Source: Ensifer aridi (GTDB taxonomy: Bacteria > Pseudomonadota > Alphaproteobacteria > Rhizobiales > Rhizobiaceae). Taken from it: a stretch of 64,000 nucleotides of DNA. Under the pieces are notes generated by a model. That model saw only the letters and a program-made list of their open reading frames with translations. It had not been told where the DNA came from and made no database searches. The DNA is taken from assembly GCF_002078505.1 (NCBI RefSeq), contig NZ_LUAV01000032.1:186001-250000 (forward strand). The letters run 5' to 3'. This document shows, one piece after another, positions 25,027 through 34,036 of this stretch (position 1 is the first letter of the stretch; each line of letters begins with the position of its first letter). A program made the translations under genes and the position numbers.

Positions 25027-25761
25027 ATGTCTCTGCCTCTAGACAGCAAGCGGGTGCTGGTCACTGCCGCCGGCCAGGGCATCGGCCGGGCAAGCGCACT
25101 CGCCTTCGCCCGCGCCGGCGCCGAAGTGCTCGCGACCGATATCAATCCCGATACGCTGAAGACCCTGGACGGCGAAGCGGGCATCAAGACCCGTGTCCTC
25201 GATGTCTTGAAGGACGACGCGGTCGCCGCCACGGTCGCCGAGACCGGGCCTTTCGACGTGCTCTTCAACTGCGCCGGTTTCGTCCATGCCGGCTCCGTCC
25301 TCGAAATGTCCGACAAGGATCTCGACTTCGCCTTCGATCTCAATGTGCGCGCGATGATCCGCACGATACGGGCGGTGTTGCCGGGAATGATCGAACGGGG
25401 AGGCGGCGCCATCATCAACATGGCGTCGGTCGCCTCGAGCATCAAAGGCGTGCCGAACCGCTGCGCCTATGGGGTTACCAAGGCGGCCGTGATCGGCCTC
25501 ACCAAATCCGTTGCCGCCGATTATGTCGGCAAGGGCATACGCTGCAACGCCATTTGCCCCGGCACGGTCGAGAGCCCCTCGCTGCAGGAGCGCATGAAGG
25601 CGCAAGGCGACTACGAGACGGCCCGTGCGGCCTTCATCGCCCGCCAGCCGATGGGGCGGCTCGGCACACCCGAGGAGATTGCAGAACTCGCCTTGCACCT
25701 CGCCACCGCCAGCTATACGACCGGCCAGGCCTATGCCATCGACGGCGGCTGGACCATCTAA
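25027..25761 (+). CDS. SDR, probable 2-keto-3-deoxy-L-fuconate dehydrogenase
   Basis: A 244-residue short-chain dehydrogenase. The nucleotide motif is TAAGQGIG (13-20) with Asp38 favouring NAD, and the catalytic residues are Ser134, Tyr148 and Lys152. The C-terminus is YAIDGGWTI. The protein closely recalls the 2-keto-3-deoxy-L-fuconate dehydrogenase of the Xanthomonas non-phosphorylated L-fucose pathway, including the GVPNRCAYGVTKAA active-site segment. The next gene is an FAH-type hydrolase, which acts on the product in that pathway. GGAAAGGAG lies before ATG 25027. Confidence 0.82.
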   Translation: MSLPLDSKRVLVTAAGQGIGRASALAFARAGAEVLATDINPDTLKTLDGEAGIKTRVLDVLKDDAVAATVAETGPFDVLFNCAGFVHAGSVLEMSDKDLDFAFDLNVRAMIRTIRAVLPGMIERGGGAIINMASVASSIKGVPNRCAYGVTKAAVIGLTKSVAADYVGKGIRCNAICPGTVESPSLQERMKAQGDYETARAAFIARQPMGRLGTPEEIAELALHLATASYTTGQAYAIDGGWTI

Positions 25762-25782
25762 AACACTGGAAGGATTTGATTC

Positions 25783-26628
25783 ATGAAGCTGATGCGCGTC
25801 GGCCCGCTTGGCCAGGAAAAGCCGGCCGTCCTCGACAAGGACGGCAAGATCCGGGACCTCTCCGCCCACGTCGCCGATATAGGCGGCGCGGCGATTTCTC
25901 CCGACGGTCTCGCCAGGATAGCGGATATCGACATTGCCGGCCTGCCGGTCGTGCCGGCAGACACGCGTATCGGCGCCTGTGTCGCCGGGACGGGCAAGTT
26001 CATCTGCATCGGCCTCAACTATTCCGACCATGCGGCCGAGTCCGGCCTGGCTGTGCCGCCGGAGCCGGTGATCTTCATGAAGGCGACCTCCGCCATCTGC
26101 GGACCCAATGACGACGTGCTCATTCCGCGCGGCTCGGAGAAGACGGATTGGGAAGTGGAACTCGGCGTCGTGATCGGCAAGACGGCGAAATACGTCACCG
26201 AAGCGGAAGCGCTCGACTATGTCGCCGGATATTGTGTCGCGCACGATGTCTCCGAGCGCGCCTTCCAGACCGAGCGCTCAGGCCAATGGACCAAGGGCAA
26301 GTCCTGCGACACGTTCGGCCCGATCGGTCCCTGGCTCGTCACCAAGGATGAAATTTCGGACCCGCAGAACCTGGGCATGTGGCTGAAGGTGAACGGCGAG
26401 ACGATGCAGAACGGCTCGTCGAAGACGATGGTCTTCGGCGTTGCCTATCTCGTTTCCTATCTCAGCCAGTTCATGTCGCTCCACCCCGGTGACATAATCT
26501 CGACCGGAACGCCGCCCGGTGTGGGGCTCGGCATGAAACCGCCGCGCTATCTGAAGCCCGGCGACATCGTCGAGCTCGGCATCGAGACGCTGGGCACACA
26601 GAAGCAGACCTTCCGCGCCGACGCCTGA
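25783..26628 (+). CDS. fumarylacetoacetate-hydrolase-family protein, probable 2,4-diketo-3-deoxy-L-fuconate hydrolase
   Basis: A 281-residue FAH-family enzyme. It has FICIGLNYSDHAAE, EPVIFMKATSAICGPND, the metal-ligand block TDWEVELGVVIGK and STGTPPGVGLGMKPP. The family cleaves or hydrates beta-diketo acids using a divalent metal. In the L-fucose pathway it splits 2,4-diketo-3-deoxy-L-fuconate to pyruvate and lactate. Position directly after the SDR and before L-fuconate dehydratase supports that specific role. GGAAGGA precedes ATG 25783. Confidence 0.84.
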   Translation: MKLMRVGPLGQEKPAVLDKDGKIRDLSAHVADIGGAAISPDGLARIADIDIAGLPVVPADTRIGACVAGTGKFICIGLNYSDHAAESGLAVPPEPVIFMKATSAICGPNDDVLIPRGSEKTDWEVELGVVIGKTAKYVTEAEALDYVAGYCVAHDVSERAFQTERSGQWTKGKSCDTFGPIGPWLVTKDEISDPQNLGMWLKVNGETMQNGSSKTMVFGVAYLVSYLSQFMSLHPGDIISTGTPPGVGLGMKPPRYLKPGDIVELGIETLGTQKQTFRADA

Positions 26629-26654
26629 ACAATAGTGAAGAAGAACCAAGACCC

Positions 26655-27932
26655 ATGACCAAGATCACCAGCTTGCGTTCCATCGACCTGCGCTTTCCCA
26701 CATCGGCGAGCCTCGACGGTTCGGACGCCATGAATCCCGATCCCGATTATTCGGCTGCCTATGTCGTCCTCGGCACCGACAAGGCGGGCCTCGATGGACA
26801 CGGGCTGACCTTCACGATCGGTCGCGGCAACGACATCTGCTGCGCGGCGATCGAGGCGATGAAGCATCTGGTCGTGGGTCTGGATCTCGATTGGGTGAGG
26901 GAAAATCCGGGCCGCTTCTGGCGGCATGTCACTGGCGACAGTCAGTTGCGCTGGATCGGCCCGGACAAGGGCGCCATGCATCTTGCCACCGGTGCAGTCG
27001 TCAACGCCGTATGGGATCTGCTCGCCAAGGAAGCCGGCAAGCCGGTCTGGCGGCTCGTCGCGGAGATGAGCCCGGAGGAGATCCTGTCGATCGTCGATTT
27101 CCGCTACCTGACCGATGCCATCACGCCCGAGGAGGCGCTCGCCATCTTGAAACGCGCCGAGGCTGGCAAGGCGGAGCGCATAGCCATCCTCGAGAAGGAG
27201 GGCTATGCCTGCTACACGACCTCGGCCGGCTGGCTCGGCTATGACGACGCGAAGCTCCGCCGCCTCTGCAAGGAAGCGGTGGATGAGGGTTTCAAGCACA
27301 TCAAGATGAAGGTCGGCCGCGACCTCGAGGATGACAAGCGGCGTCTGAGGATCGCGCGCGAGGTGATCGGCGACGATCGCTTCCTGATGATCGACGCCAA
27401 CCAGGTCTGGGAAGTGGGCCAGGCAATCGACTGGGTGAAGGAACTCTCCGTCTACGAGCCCTTCTTCATCGAGGAGCCGACGAGTCCCGACGACGTGGCG
27501 GGCCACAGGGCGATCCGCGAGGCGATTGCCCCCGTCAAGGTGGCGACCGGTGAGATGTGCCAGAACCGCATCATCTTCAAGCAGATGATCGCCGGCGGAG
27601 CGATCGATATCGTGCAGATCGACAGTTGCCGCATGGGCGGACTGAACGAGGTGCTTGCCGTCCTCCTCATGGCCGCGAAATACCGACTGCCGGTCTGGCC
27701 GCATGCCGGCGGCGTCGGGCTATGCGAATATGTCCAGCACCTGTCGATGATCGACTATCTCGCCGTTTCGGGCACCAAGGAGGGCAGGGTCATTGAATAT
27801 GTCGACCATCTGCACGAACACTTCCTCGACCCGTGCCGCATCGAGAACGCCGCCTATATGCCGCCGTCGATGCCGGGCTTCTCGATCGAGATGAAGCCGG
27901 AATCGATCGTGGCCCATACGTTCGCGGCTTAG
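26655..27932 (+). CDS. fucD: L-fuconate dehydratase
   Basis: A 425-residue enolase-superfamily enzyme, close to the length of the characterised Xanthomonas FucD. Catalytic Lys217 and Lys219 (HIKMKVG), metal ligands Asp247 (IDANQ), Glu273 (IEEP) and Glu300 (TGEM), and His350 (WPHAGGVGLCE) are all at the expected spacing. It dehydrates L-fuconate to 2-keto-3-deoxy-L-fuconate. The conserved start ITSLRSIDLRFPTS and the YTTSAGWLGY segment are specific to this subgroup. It is the last gene of the operon. Confidence 0.9.
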   Translation: MTKITSLRSIDLRFPTSASLDGSDAMNPDPDYSAAYVVLGTDKAGLDGHGLTFTIGRGNDICCAAIEAMKHLVVGLDLDWVRENPGRFWRHVTGDSQLRWIGPDKGAMHLATGAVVNAVWDLLAKEAGKPVWRLVAEMSPEEILSIVDFRYLTDAITPEEALAILKRAEAGKAERIAILEKEGYACYTTSAGWLGYDDAKLRRLCKEAVDEGFKHIKMKVGRDLEDDKRRLRIAREVIGDDRFLMIDANQVWEVGQAIDWVKELSVYEPFFIEEPTSPDDVAGHRAIREAIAPVKVATGEMCQNRIIFKQMIAGGAIDIVQIDSCRMGGLNEVLAVLLMAAKYRLPVWPHAGGVGLCEYVQHLSMIDYLAVSGTKEGRVIEYVDHLHEHFLDPCRIENAAYMPPSMPGFSIEMKPESIVAHTFAA

Positions 27933-28035
27933 CGCTTCTGCTTCGAGGCTCGACAAGCATCGCGGGGGAGGGTGCAATGTGCATTCTCCGGGCTCCTACG
28001 CAACGCGTGGTCACGCGCTCGCGCTGCAGTCTCTA

Positions 28036-28142
28036 GATCACGATGATGTCGGGTCGGATCGACCTGACATCAGGATCGTGATCGACTCTAGTTGGCGCGG
28101 GATGCCGGCGGAAAACCGCACACACTTTTCCTCATCCCGCGC
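28036..28142. repeat. two adjacent extragenic palindromes
   Basis: The first has arms GATCACGAT (28036-28044) and ATCGTGATC (28075-28083), plus an inner pair GATGTCGGGTCG / CGACCTGACATC with one mismatch. The second has arms GCGCGGGATG (28095-28104) and CATCCCGCGC (28133-28142) around a core AAAACCGCACACACTTTTC, which resembles the core at 13100-13120 and 41070-41092. The 346-base gap 27933-28278 holds these repeats and no gene candidate. Confidence 0.7.
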
Positions 28143-28278
28143 TAGGCTCCTTCAAGCGCTGCCCTACTTGCTTATCAGGACTCTTCCGAAATCGGCTCAC
28201 GCCGATCACTGCTGGCGGAGGAGGCTTGACGGGCAACGTCGCGAGCCAGGACCGAGACGTTTGCGGCGTGGGGCTACG

Positions 28279-30288
28279 ATGCTGAGGTTTGCGCGGAAAG
28301 CTAACGACAATCGGGCCGAATCCACCAGCGGGTTGCCGCAAATCTCGCTCGCGCCGGCGGCGAGAGCGCAGCCTTCGAGGCTTCCGACGCTCGCAGCAAC
28401 GGCCCTCACGGTCGCTGTTCTCTATTTGGCCCACGAAGTCTTCCTGCCGCTCGCTCTTGCCATTCTGCTCACTTTCGCGCTCGCGCCGGTGGTTTCGAGA
28501 CTGCGCAGGGCGGGCTGTCCCCGCTCGGTTGCCGTCATCGGCACCGTAACGATGGCCTTTCTGTTCCTCTCCGCCTTCAGCGTCATTGTCGCCATGCAGA
28601 TCAGCGAGGTGGCGCAAAACCTGCCGACCTACCAGTACAACATCGTCGAGAAGGTCAGGACCTTGAAGGAGGCGGGTTCGGAAAACCAGGTGCTCGAGCG
28701 CATCAGCCGCGTCATGGAGAGGATCAGTGCGGAAATCAGCCGCCCCGAGCCCGAAGCGCGCGTCTCACCGGAACCGGAACCGGAGCGGCGACCCGTTCTC
28801 GTCGAGATATTTTCTCCCGAGCGACCGATCGAAACCTTGAAGAACATCGTCAATCCGCTGCTCGGTCCTTTGGCGACGACAGGTCTCGTCATCGTAGTTG
28901 TCATCTTCATGCTTTTCGAAAGGGAGGAGTTGCGCGACCGCTTCATCCGGCTGGTTGGTTACGGTGACATGCACCGCACCACCGAAGCCCTGCAGGATGC
29001 GGGCGTTCGCGTCGGCCGATATCTGCTCATGCAGCTCGTGGTGAATGTCACCTACGGTGTTCCGCTTGCGATCGGCCTCTGGCTGCTCGGAATACCCTAT
29101 GCGACCCTTTGGGGGATGCTCGCCATCGTACTCCGCTTCGTCCCCTATATCGGTCCGGTCATCGCAGCCGCTCTGCCGCTGTTCCTCGCCTTTGCGGTGG
29201 CTCCGGGTTGGAGCCTTCTGGTTTGGACGGGGGCCTTGTTCATAGTCCTCGAGCTTCTCAGCAACAATGTCGTCGAGCCTTTGCTCTACGGCTCGCGCAC
29301 CGGCCTGTCGCCGCTTGCGATCATCGTCTCGGCGATTTTCTGGACCTGGCTATGGGGACCGGCCGGTTTGGTGATGTCGACGCCGCTCACCGTTTGCCTC
29401 GTCGTTCTCGGCCGTCATGTGCCGCAGTTCGAGTTCCTGGAGATCCTGTTGGGCAATGAGCCGGTTCTTGACCCGAAGGAGCGCCTTTACCAGCGTCTGC
29501 TCGCCGGTGATCCGGAAGAGGCGACGGACATTGCGGAGGAGATGCTCGAGGAGAAATACCTCGTCGAGTTCTATGACACGGTTGCCGTCCCCGCCCTGCT
29601 CCTTGCAGAAAGGGACCGCGCAAGGGGCGCTCTGACCGATACCCAGGCGGTCCAGCTTGCGGAGAGCGCGGGCACGCTCGTCGCCAATCTCGAGGAAATC
29701 GCCGGCGAGGAGGAAGGGGAAGACGAGGATCCGGCCGCCGAAGCCGCGGATCAAGACGAGGCCGATGGATATGATCTGCCGCTTGGAGAGGGGAGATCCG
29801 TCCTTTGCATTGGTGGGCGATCCGAGCTCGACGATGTGACCGCAACCATGCTGTCCCAGATCATCTGGATCCAGGGCGCGGAGGTCGCGTTCGCCGGTCA
29901 CGAGGCACTCAAGCCGGGCAACATCAGAAGTCTGGCGGTCGAAGGACGCAATGCAATAGTCGTAGCCTTTCTCGATAGAGACTCCATGCGACACGCCAAG
30001 TTCATCGTGCGTCGGCTCAAGCGTGTCGCTCCTCAGGCGCGGATCGGTATCGCGCTTTGGCAGGAAAGCCGTCAGCCGGAAACCGAGGCGGGCGCTCGCC
30101 TCGCGGACGAGCTGCAGGCGGATTTCCTAGTGTCTGCGATGGTCGAGGCGGTTCGGGAGGCCCTCTCGGACGAGGCTCCCCGGCCATTGAAACTCGGGCA
30201 TCCGAAGATCGGCCGCCGTACTCCCGCGCGCAGAAGCAGGCGCAACGAGAAGGGGGGCAAAACGCCGGCAGGCGAGACCGCCGGCTAG
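28279..30288 (+). CDS. AI-2E/PerM-family membrane transporter with long C-terminal extension
   Basis: A 669-residue protein. Residues about 35-370 are the AI-2E (PerM) permease domain, with paired hydrophobic segments near 40-105, a polar loop at 115-185, and VVNVTYGVPLAIGLWLLGIPYATLWGMLA and VPYIGPVIAAALPLFLAF later. Family members are usually 340-380 residues. The extra 290 residues include a helical segment, a strongly acidic linker (EEEGEDEDPAAEAADQDEAD) and a Rossmann-like domain (SVLCIGGRSELD, AIVVAFLDRDS, ADFLVSAMVEAVREAL) that recalls cobalamin-binding folds without their His motif. The tail is Arg/Lys-rich. Substrate unknown. Confidence 0.8.
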   Translation: MLRFARKANDNRAESTSGLPQISLAPAARAQPSRLPTLAATALTVAVLYLAHEVFLPLALAILLTFALAPVVSRLRRAGCPRSVAVIGTVTMAFLFLSAFSVIVAMQISEVAQNLPTYQYNIVEKVRTLKEAGSENQVLERISRVMERISAEISRPEPEARVSPEPEPERRPVLVEIFSPERPIETLKNIVNPLLGPLATTGLVIVVVIFMLFEREELRDRFIRLVGYGDMHRTTEALQDAGVRVGRYLLMQLVVNVTYGVPLAIGLWLLGIPYATLWGMLAIVLRFVPYIGPVIAAALPLFLAFAVAPGWSLLVWTGALFIVLELLSNNVVEPLLYGSRTGLSPLAIIVSAIFWTWLWGPAGLVMSTPLTVCLVVLGRHVPQFEFLEILLGNEPVLDPKERLYQRLLAGDPEEATDIAEEMLEEKYLVEFYDTVAVPALLLAERDRARGALTDTQAVQLAESAGTLVANLEEIAGEEEGEDEDPAAEAADQDEADGYDLPLGEGRSVLCIGGRSELDDVTATMLSQIIWIQGAEVAFAGHEALKPGNIRSLAVEGRNAIVVAFLDRDSMRHAKFIVRRLKRVAPQARIGIALWQESRQPETEAGARLADELQADFLVSAMVEAVREALSDEAPRPLKLGHPKIGRRTPARRSRRNEKGGKTPAGETAG

Positions 30289-30334
30289 AGCATTTTGCAG
30301 TCACGTGGCATCACCTGACGTAGCACAAATGCAG

Positions 30335-30369
30335 GAAGGGATGGAGCGGCGGCGCGAAGGGATGGAGCG
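30335..30369. repeat. 14-bp tandem direct repeat
   Basis: GAAGGGATGGAGCG occurs at 30335-30348 and again at 30356-30369, one 21-base period apart. It lies in the gap between the AI-2E-type gene and the YihY-family gene. A second structure in this gap, GCGCCCGC/GCGGGCGC at 30461-30483, is an 8-bp stem with a 7-base loop in the leader of the YihY-family gene. Confidence 0.45.
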
Positions 30370-30519
30370 TATCCCGCTCTAGCCGTCCGGTTGGCCGAGC
30401 TGTTTGCGCAGCACTTATCGAGCGGTGCCGGAACAAGTGGAATTTCGCGGCGTTGGTTATGCGCCCGCGCTGAAGGCGGGCGCTTGCTCAAGGGACAGAG
30501 ACGTCCCCGGACGCAGAAC

Positions 30520-31512
30520 ATGAGCGCGAACGAGGCCGATCCTGCGGAAAGGCTGAAGGCCGCAGAGCCGGAAAGAGGGCGAGATGCCACCACGCCGGGG
30601 GAGATACCGGCGAAGGGCATGCGGGATGTTTTCTGGCGAATAATCGCCGAAATCTCCGAGGAGCGGGTGCCGCTCATTGCGGCAGGAGTGAGCTTTTATC
30701 TTCTCCTGGCGCTGTTTCCCGCGCTGGCTGCGCTGGTCTCCGTCTACGGAATTGTCGCGGACCCCTCCGAGATCGGGACGCATATGGGGACCGTGGGCGC
30801 GCTGCTGCCGCCCGAATCCTACAAGCTGATCATGGATCAATTGACTGCGCTGACAACTCAGAAGGCTTCCGCGCTCAGTATCGGCTTCTTCGTGAGTTTG
30901 CTGGTCTCGCTGTGGAGCGCGGCCAACGGCATTGCCGCGCTCTTCGACGCGATGAACGTTGCTTACGGAGAAAGGGAGAAGAGGGGTATCGTGTCGAGAA
31001 CGTTGCTGTGCCTTGCCTTCACTTTCGCAGCGCTGCTGTTTTCGGTGGCGCTGATCGTGGCGGTCGGCGTTGTTCCGGCTGTGCTTGCCTATCTGTGGCT
31101 GGATCGTTGGGTCGAGATCGTGACCAGGGTGGCGAGGTGGCCGGCCATTCTGTTCCTTGCGGTCATTGGCACCGTGCTCATCTATCGGTTTGGACCGAGC
31201 CGGGAGCGCGCGAAACTGCGGTGGCTGAACTGGGGCGCCGTCTTCAGCGCATTGCTGTGGATCGCAGCTTCGTGGCTGTTCTCCTTCTACCTCGAGCATT
31301 TTGCCAACTATAACGCCACCTACGGCGCGCTCGGTGCGGTCGTCGGTCTCATGATGTGGGTGTGGATCTCGGTGATGATCCTCATCATAGGTGCGCTTCT
31401 CAACGCCGAACTCGAACACCAGACGGCCGTCGATTCCACGACCGGAAAACCATTGCCGATGGGTGAGCGGGGTGCCCACGTGGCTGACACGGTCGGCAAG
31501 GCGGTGGAATAA
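30520..31512 (+). CDS. YihY/virulence factor BrkB-family membrane protein
   Basis: A 330-residue protein with about six hydrophobic segments. Family motifs are AAGVSFYLLLALFPALAALVS, LLVSLWSAANGIAALFDAMN, and a late YGALGAVVGLMMWVWISVMILIIGA(LLNAE). The family was once called ribonuclease BN but is now regarded as a membrane protein of unknown transport role. The start ATG 30520 is the first to give the family's normal N-terminus, although its ribosome-binding site is weak. A hairpin precedes it at 30461-30483. Confidence 0.87.
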   Translation: MSANEADPAERLKAAEPERGRDATTPGEIPAKGMRDVFWRIIAEISEERVPLIAAGVSFYLLLALFPALAALVSVYGIVADPSEIGTHMGTVGALLPPESYKLIMDQLTALTTQKASALSIGFFVSLLVSLWSAANGIAALFDAMNVAYGEREKRGIVSRTLLCLAFTFAALLFSVALIVAVGVVPAVLAYLWLDRWVEIVTRVARWPAILFLAVIGTVLIYRFGPSRERAKLRWLNWGAVFSALLWIAASWLFSFYLEHFANYNATYGALGAVVGLMMWVWISVMILIIGALLNAELEHQTAVDSTTGKPLPMGERGAHVADTVGKAVE

Positions 31513-31644
31513 AAGATGGGTTCGACAAGGCGCCTACGCAGTTGTTCCCTCGCGCGGAGAAAGACCATAGCGCGATCGTCCCGTTGATTGCATTATTGCC
31601 CCTCGCTCCGGAGAAGACTGTCTCCTGGGCTCGGAGGGTTGCCG

Positions 31645-33177
31645 TTGATCACTGAGTACGACGATCTTGACGGTCTGGGGCTGGCAGAGCTGGTACGGGC
31701 GCGTTTGGCGTCACCGCTGGAGCTCGTCGAAACGGCCATTTCGAGAATCGTGGAGCGGAACCCGGCGCTGAATGCGGTCATCTTGACCATGTTCGATGAC
31801 GCGAGACAGGCGGCGCTTGAAGCCGATGTCCGCGCTCCATTTGCAGGCGTTCCCTTTCTCTTGAAAGACTTGCTCGCTACGGTGGCCGGCGTTCCGACCT
31901 CGAGCGGCAATCGTCTTTTGGCGAAGCGGCCAGCGGCGGGGGATTCCGAGCTCGTCAGGCGGTGGAAAAAGGCCGGACTGATCATCCTGGGGAAGACCAA
32001 CACTCCCGAGTTCGGGCTGACGCCCTATACCGAACCCGAAAGCTTCGGACCGACGCGAAACCCTTGGGATATCGCCCGGACGCCCGGCGGTTCCAGCGGC
32101 GGTTCGGCCGCGGCGGTCGCAGCGCGCATGGTGCCGATTGCCTCGGCGGGCGATGGCGGCGGCTCCATCCGCATTCCTGCCTCCGCTTGCGGGCTCTTCG
32201 GCATGAAGCCGACACGCGGCCGCACCCCCGCCGGACCGTTTACCGGAGAGCCCTGGGCGGGCTTCGCCGTAGAGCATGTTCTTACCCGCTCCGTCCGCGA
32301 TTCTGCCGCTTTGCTGGACCTCACCCAGGGCGCGGATGTCGGCGCGCCCCATTATCTGCCGTCCTTTTCAGGGTCCTTTCTCGAAGCGGTCGGACGGCCG
32401 CCGGAGAAACTGCGAATAGCGGTATCGGCGGCCCCTATGCTCGGCGGAAAAGTCGAAGTCGAGGTCCTTTCGGCCTTTTCCGATGCTGCAAGGCTATTAG
32501 AGGAACTTGGGCACGAACTGGTCGAGGCAGCACCGCCGATCGAGGCCGAGGCGTTCTCGCTGTCATTCCTGACGGTGCTGGCTGCGGAAATGCGGGTCGA
32601 TATCGAGGAAGCGGCCAGGACTGCGGGGGTCCCGATCCGCGTCGAAGATTTCGACGCTTCGACATTCGGCATGGGGCTGCTCGGACAGGCATCATCGGCA
32701 GGCGAACTCGCGGCCGCGCTGCGCAATCTGAAGCTCGCGGCCAGAGGCGTATCGGCATTCTTTGCGAGCTATGACGTGCTGATGACGCCGGTGCTCTCCC
32801 GTGTCCCTCCCCCGATAGGAGCGTTTCAGCCGACCGCAAGCGAAAAGCGGCTCATCCGCGTGATCGGACGCGTGAGGGCCGGGTGGCTTTTGAAAAAGCT
32901 GGGCATCGCCAGACGCCTCGCCGCGGAGACGTTCGGCTTCATCCCTTGGACTCCCGTCTTCAACGTGACCGGTCAACCCGCCATGTCGGTGCCGCTGTTC
33001 TGGTCGGCGGGCGGCCTGCCGATCGGAATGCATTTCGTCGGGCGTTTTGCTGGCGAGGCGACCCTGTTTCGATTGGCTGGACAGCTTGAAAAGGCAAACC
33101 CTTGGGTCCATCGCAAGCCGCCGGCTTGTGCTGCTCCGATAACGCCTGACGCCGGCACCCTGGCGGGGCTGTCTTGA
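31645..33177 (+). CDS. amidase (amidase-signature family)
   Basis: A 510-residue amidase-signature hydrolase. The Ser-cisSer-Lys triad is visible as Lys74 (PFLLKDL), Ser151 (TPGGSSGGSA) and Ser174 (GDGGGSIRIPAS). TTG 31645 is chosen as start because GGAGGG lies six bases upstream and the sequence then begins MITEYDDLDGL, as in relatives. The specific amide substrate cannot be told; members act on small amides, nitrile-derived amides or aminoacyl-tRNA. No partner genes are linked, so it is unlikely to be the tRNA-dependent GatA. Confidence 0.88.
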   Translation: MITEYDDLDGLGLAELVRARLASPLELVETAISRIVERNPALNAVILTMFDDARQAALEADVRAPFAGVPFLLKDLLATVAGVPTSSGNRLLAKRPAAGDSELVRRWKKAGLIILGKTNTPEFGLTPYTEPESFGPTRNPWDIARTPGGSSGGSAAAVAARMVPIASAGDGGGSIRIPASACGLFGMKPTRGRTPAGPFTGEPWAGFAVEHVLTRSVRDSAALLDLTQGADVGAPHYLPSFSGSFLEAVGRPPEKLRIAVSAAPMLGGKVEVEVLSAFSDAARLLEELGHELVEAAPPIEAEAFSLSFLTVLAAEMRVDIEEAARTAGVPIRVEDFDASTFGMGLLGQASSAGELAAALRNLKLAARGVSAFFASYDVLMTPVLSRVPPPIGAFQPTASEKRLIRVIGRVRAGWLLKKLGIARRLAAETFGFIPWTPVFNVTGQPAMSVPLFWSAGGLPIGMHFVGRFAGEATLFRLAGQLEKANPWVHRKPPACAAPITPDAGTLAGLS

Positions 33178-33204
33178 TGCTCGTTCGGCCTTCGCAAGGT
33201 CGCC

Positions 33205-33579
33205 CTATTTGGGCGGTTCAGGCCGAGAGACGATGAAGGCGCCGGTGGCGAGCATGATCGCCGCCACCGCGGTTGCCATTGACGCCGACGGCGCCAGCCG
33301 GAGCCAAAAGAGCGCGAAACCAAGACCCATGAGTGATATCGCCCATCGCTTGGCGCGCCGGGATATCGCACCATGCTGGCGCCAGTCCCGCAGCGGACGT
33401 CCGAATAGCGGGTGGTCGATCAGCCATCGTTCGAGGCGCGGCGAGCAGCGGGAAAACAGCCATGCGGCGAGAAGCAGAAAGGGTGTCGTCGGCAGCAGCG
33501 GCAGAAAAATGCCGGCGATTCCGAGACCGACCATCGTCCAGGCGAGACCGAGAAGAACGAGGCGCATGGAAAGGTTCAC
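33205..33579 (-). CDS. DUF454 (YbaN-family) inner-membrane protein
   Basis: A 124-residue protein with hydrophobic segments near residues 5-45 and 80-115. The family pattern LGIAGIFLPLLPTTPFLLLAAWLFSRCSPRLERWLIDHPLFGRPLRDW is clear. GTG 33579 is preferred because GGAGAGGG precedes it; ATG 33567 is the alternative. The function is unknown. It is convergent with the amidase gene, with 27 bases between them. Confidence 0.87.
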   Translation of the reverse strand: MNLSMRLVLLGLAWTMVGLGIAGIFLPLLPTTPFLLLAAWLFSRCSPRLERWLIDHPLFGRPLRDWRQHGAISRRAKRWAISLMGLGFALFWLRLAPSASMATAVAAIMLATGAFIVSRPEPPK

Positions 33580-33654
33580 TTACCCTCTCCTCGGGATAAA
33601 GAGGAACCCGGGAGATTTCGGCCCAAGGCAATTACGAAATAGCATGCGCCTGTA

Positions 33655-33970
33655 AACAGATCCACCGAGCCGGGGGAGGCATTACCTCGGCCAAGTCGCC
33701 AGCCTTTTCATAGCGGCCGCCGAGACGCTTCAACTCGTCCTCGACGAGGAACGGCACGACGTCGGTCAATTGCACCGCGTCCTCCTCGGAATTGGTGAAG
33801 CCGGGACACGCTTTCCCTTGGCGATGGGCTTTCCCCGATAGGTTACTTCGCGCAGGACGGCCGGGCCATGACTGGCCGATTTCAGCGTCGTCGACGGCCG
33901 GCTGATCACGGGCCAGAACCCGTCCTCGTCCACTTCTGCCGCGAGGGAACTACTCAAGCTTCTGCAGTAG
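33655..33970 (+). pseudogene. DJ-1/PfpI-family type 1 glutamine amidotransferase remnant with internal inversion
   Basis: The plus strand encodes the left piece IHRAGGGITSA (33655-33687) and the right piece DFSVVDGRLITGQNPSSSTS to the stop TAG 33968-33970. Between them, 33689-33877 reads on the minus strand as SHGPAVLREVTYRGKPIAKG, then, after a one-base frameshift, GFTNSEEDAVQLTDVVPFLV and EDELKRLGGRYEKAGD. Turning that segment around restores the normal family order, running from the nucleophile elbow through TGF-NSEE to ITGQNP. Both breakpoints carry GGCC. The first half of the gene is missing, and the nucleophile Cys of CHGPAVL reads Ser. The gene is dead in three ways: 5' loss, inversion and frameshift. 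Confidence 0.8.
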
Positions 33971-34017
33971 CTCTCTCCGGCGCCGCCGGTTCGTCGCGCA
34001 ACTCCACGACAACGCCG

Positions 34018-34036
34018 GGAGGCCCCGCGGGCCTCC
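34018..34036 (+). terminator. GC-rich hairpin upstream of the dipZ-like gene
   Basis: GGAGGCCC (34018-34025) and GGGCCTCC (34029-34036) form a perfect 8-bp stem with a 3-base loop, 48 bases after the pseudogene stop. It has no U-tract. It may be the leftover terminator of the decayed amidotransferase gene. Apart from the pseudogene and this hairpin, 33580-34160 shows no gene. Confidence 0.4.

Noticed and set aside
25027..25761. L-fucose dehydrogenase as the role of this SDR
   Set aside because: Position just before the FAH hydrolase and residue pattern fit 2-keto-3-deoxy-L-fuconate dehydrogenase better; the first oxidation was assigned tentatively to the Gfo/Idh protein.
30335..30369. Possible start of a CRISPR array
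   Set aside because: Only two 14-bp copies with a 7-base gap; no spacers and no cas genes anywhere in the window.
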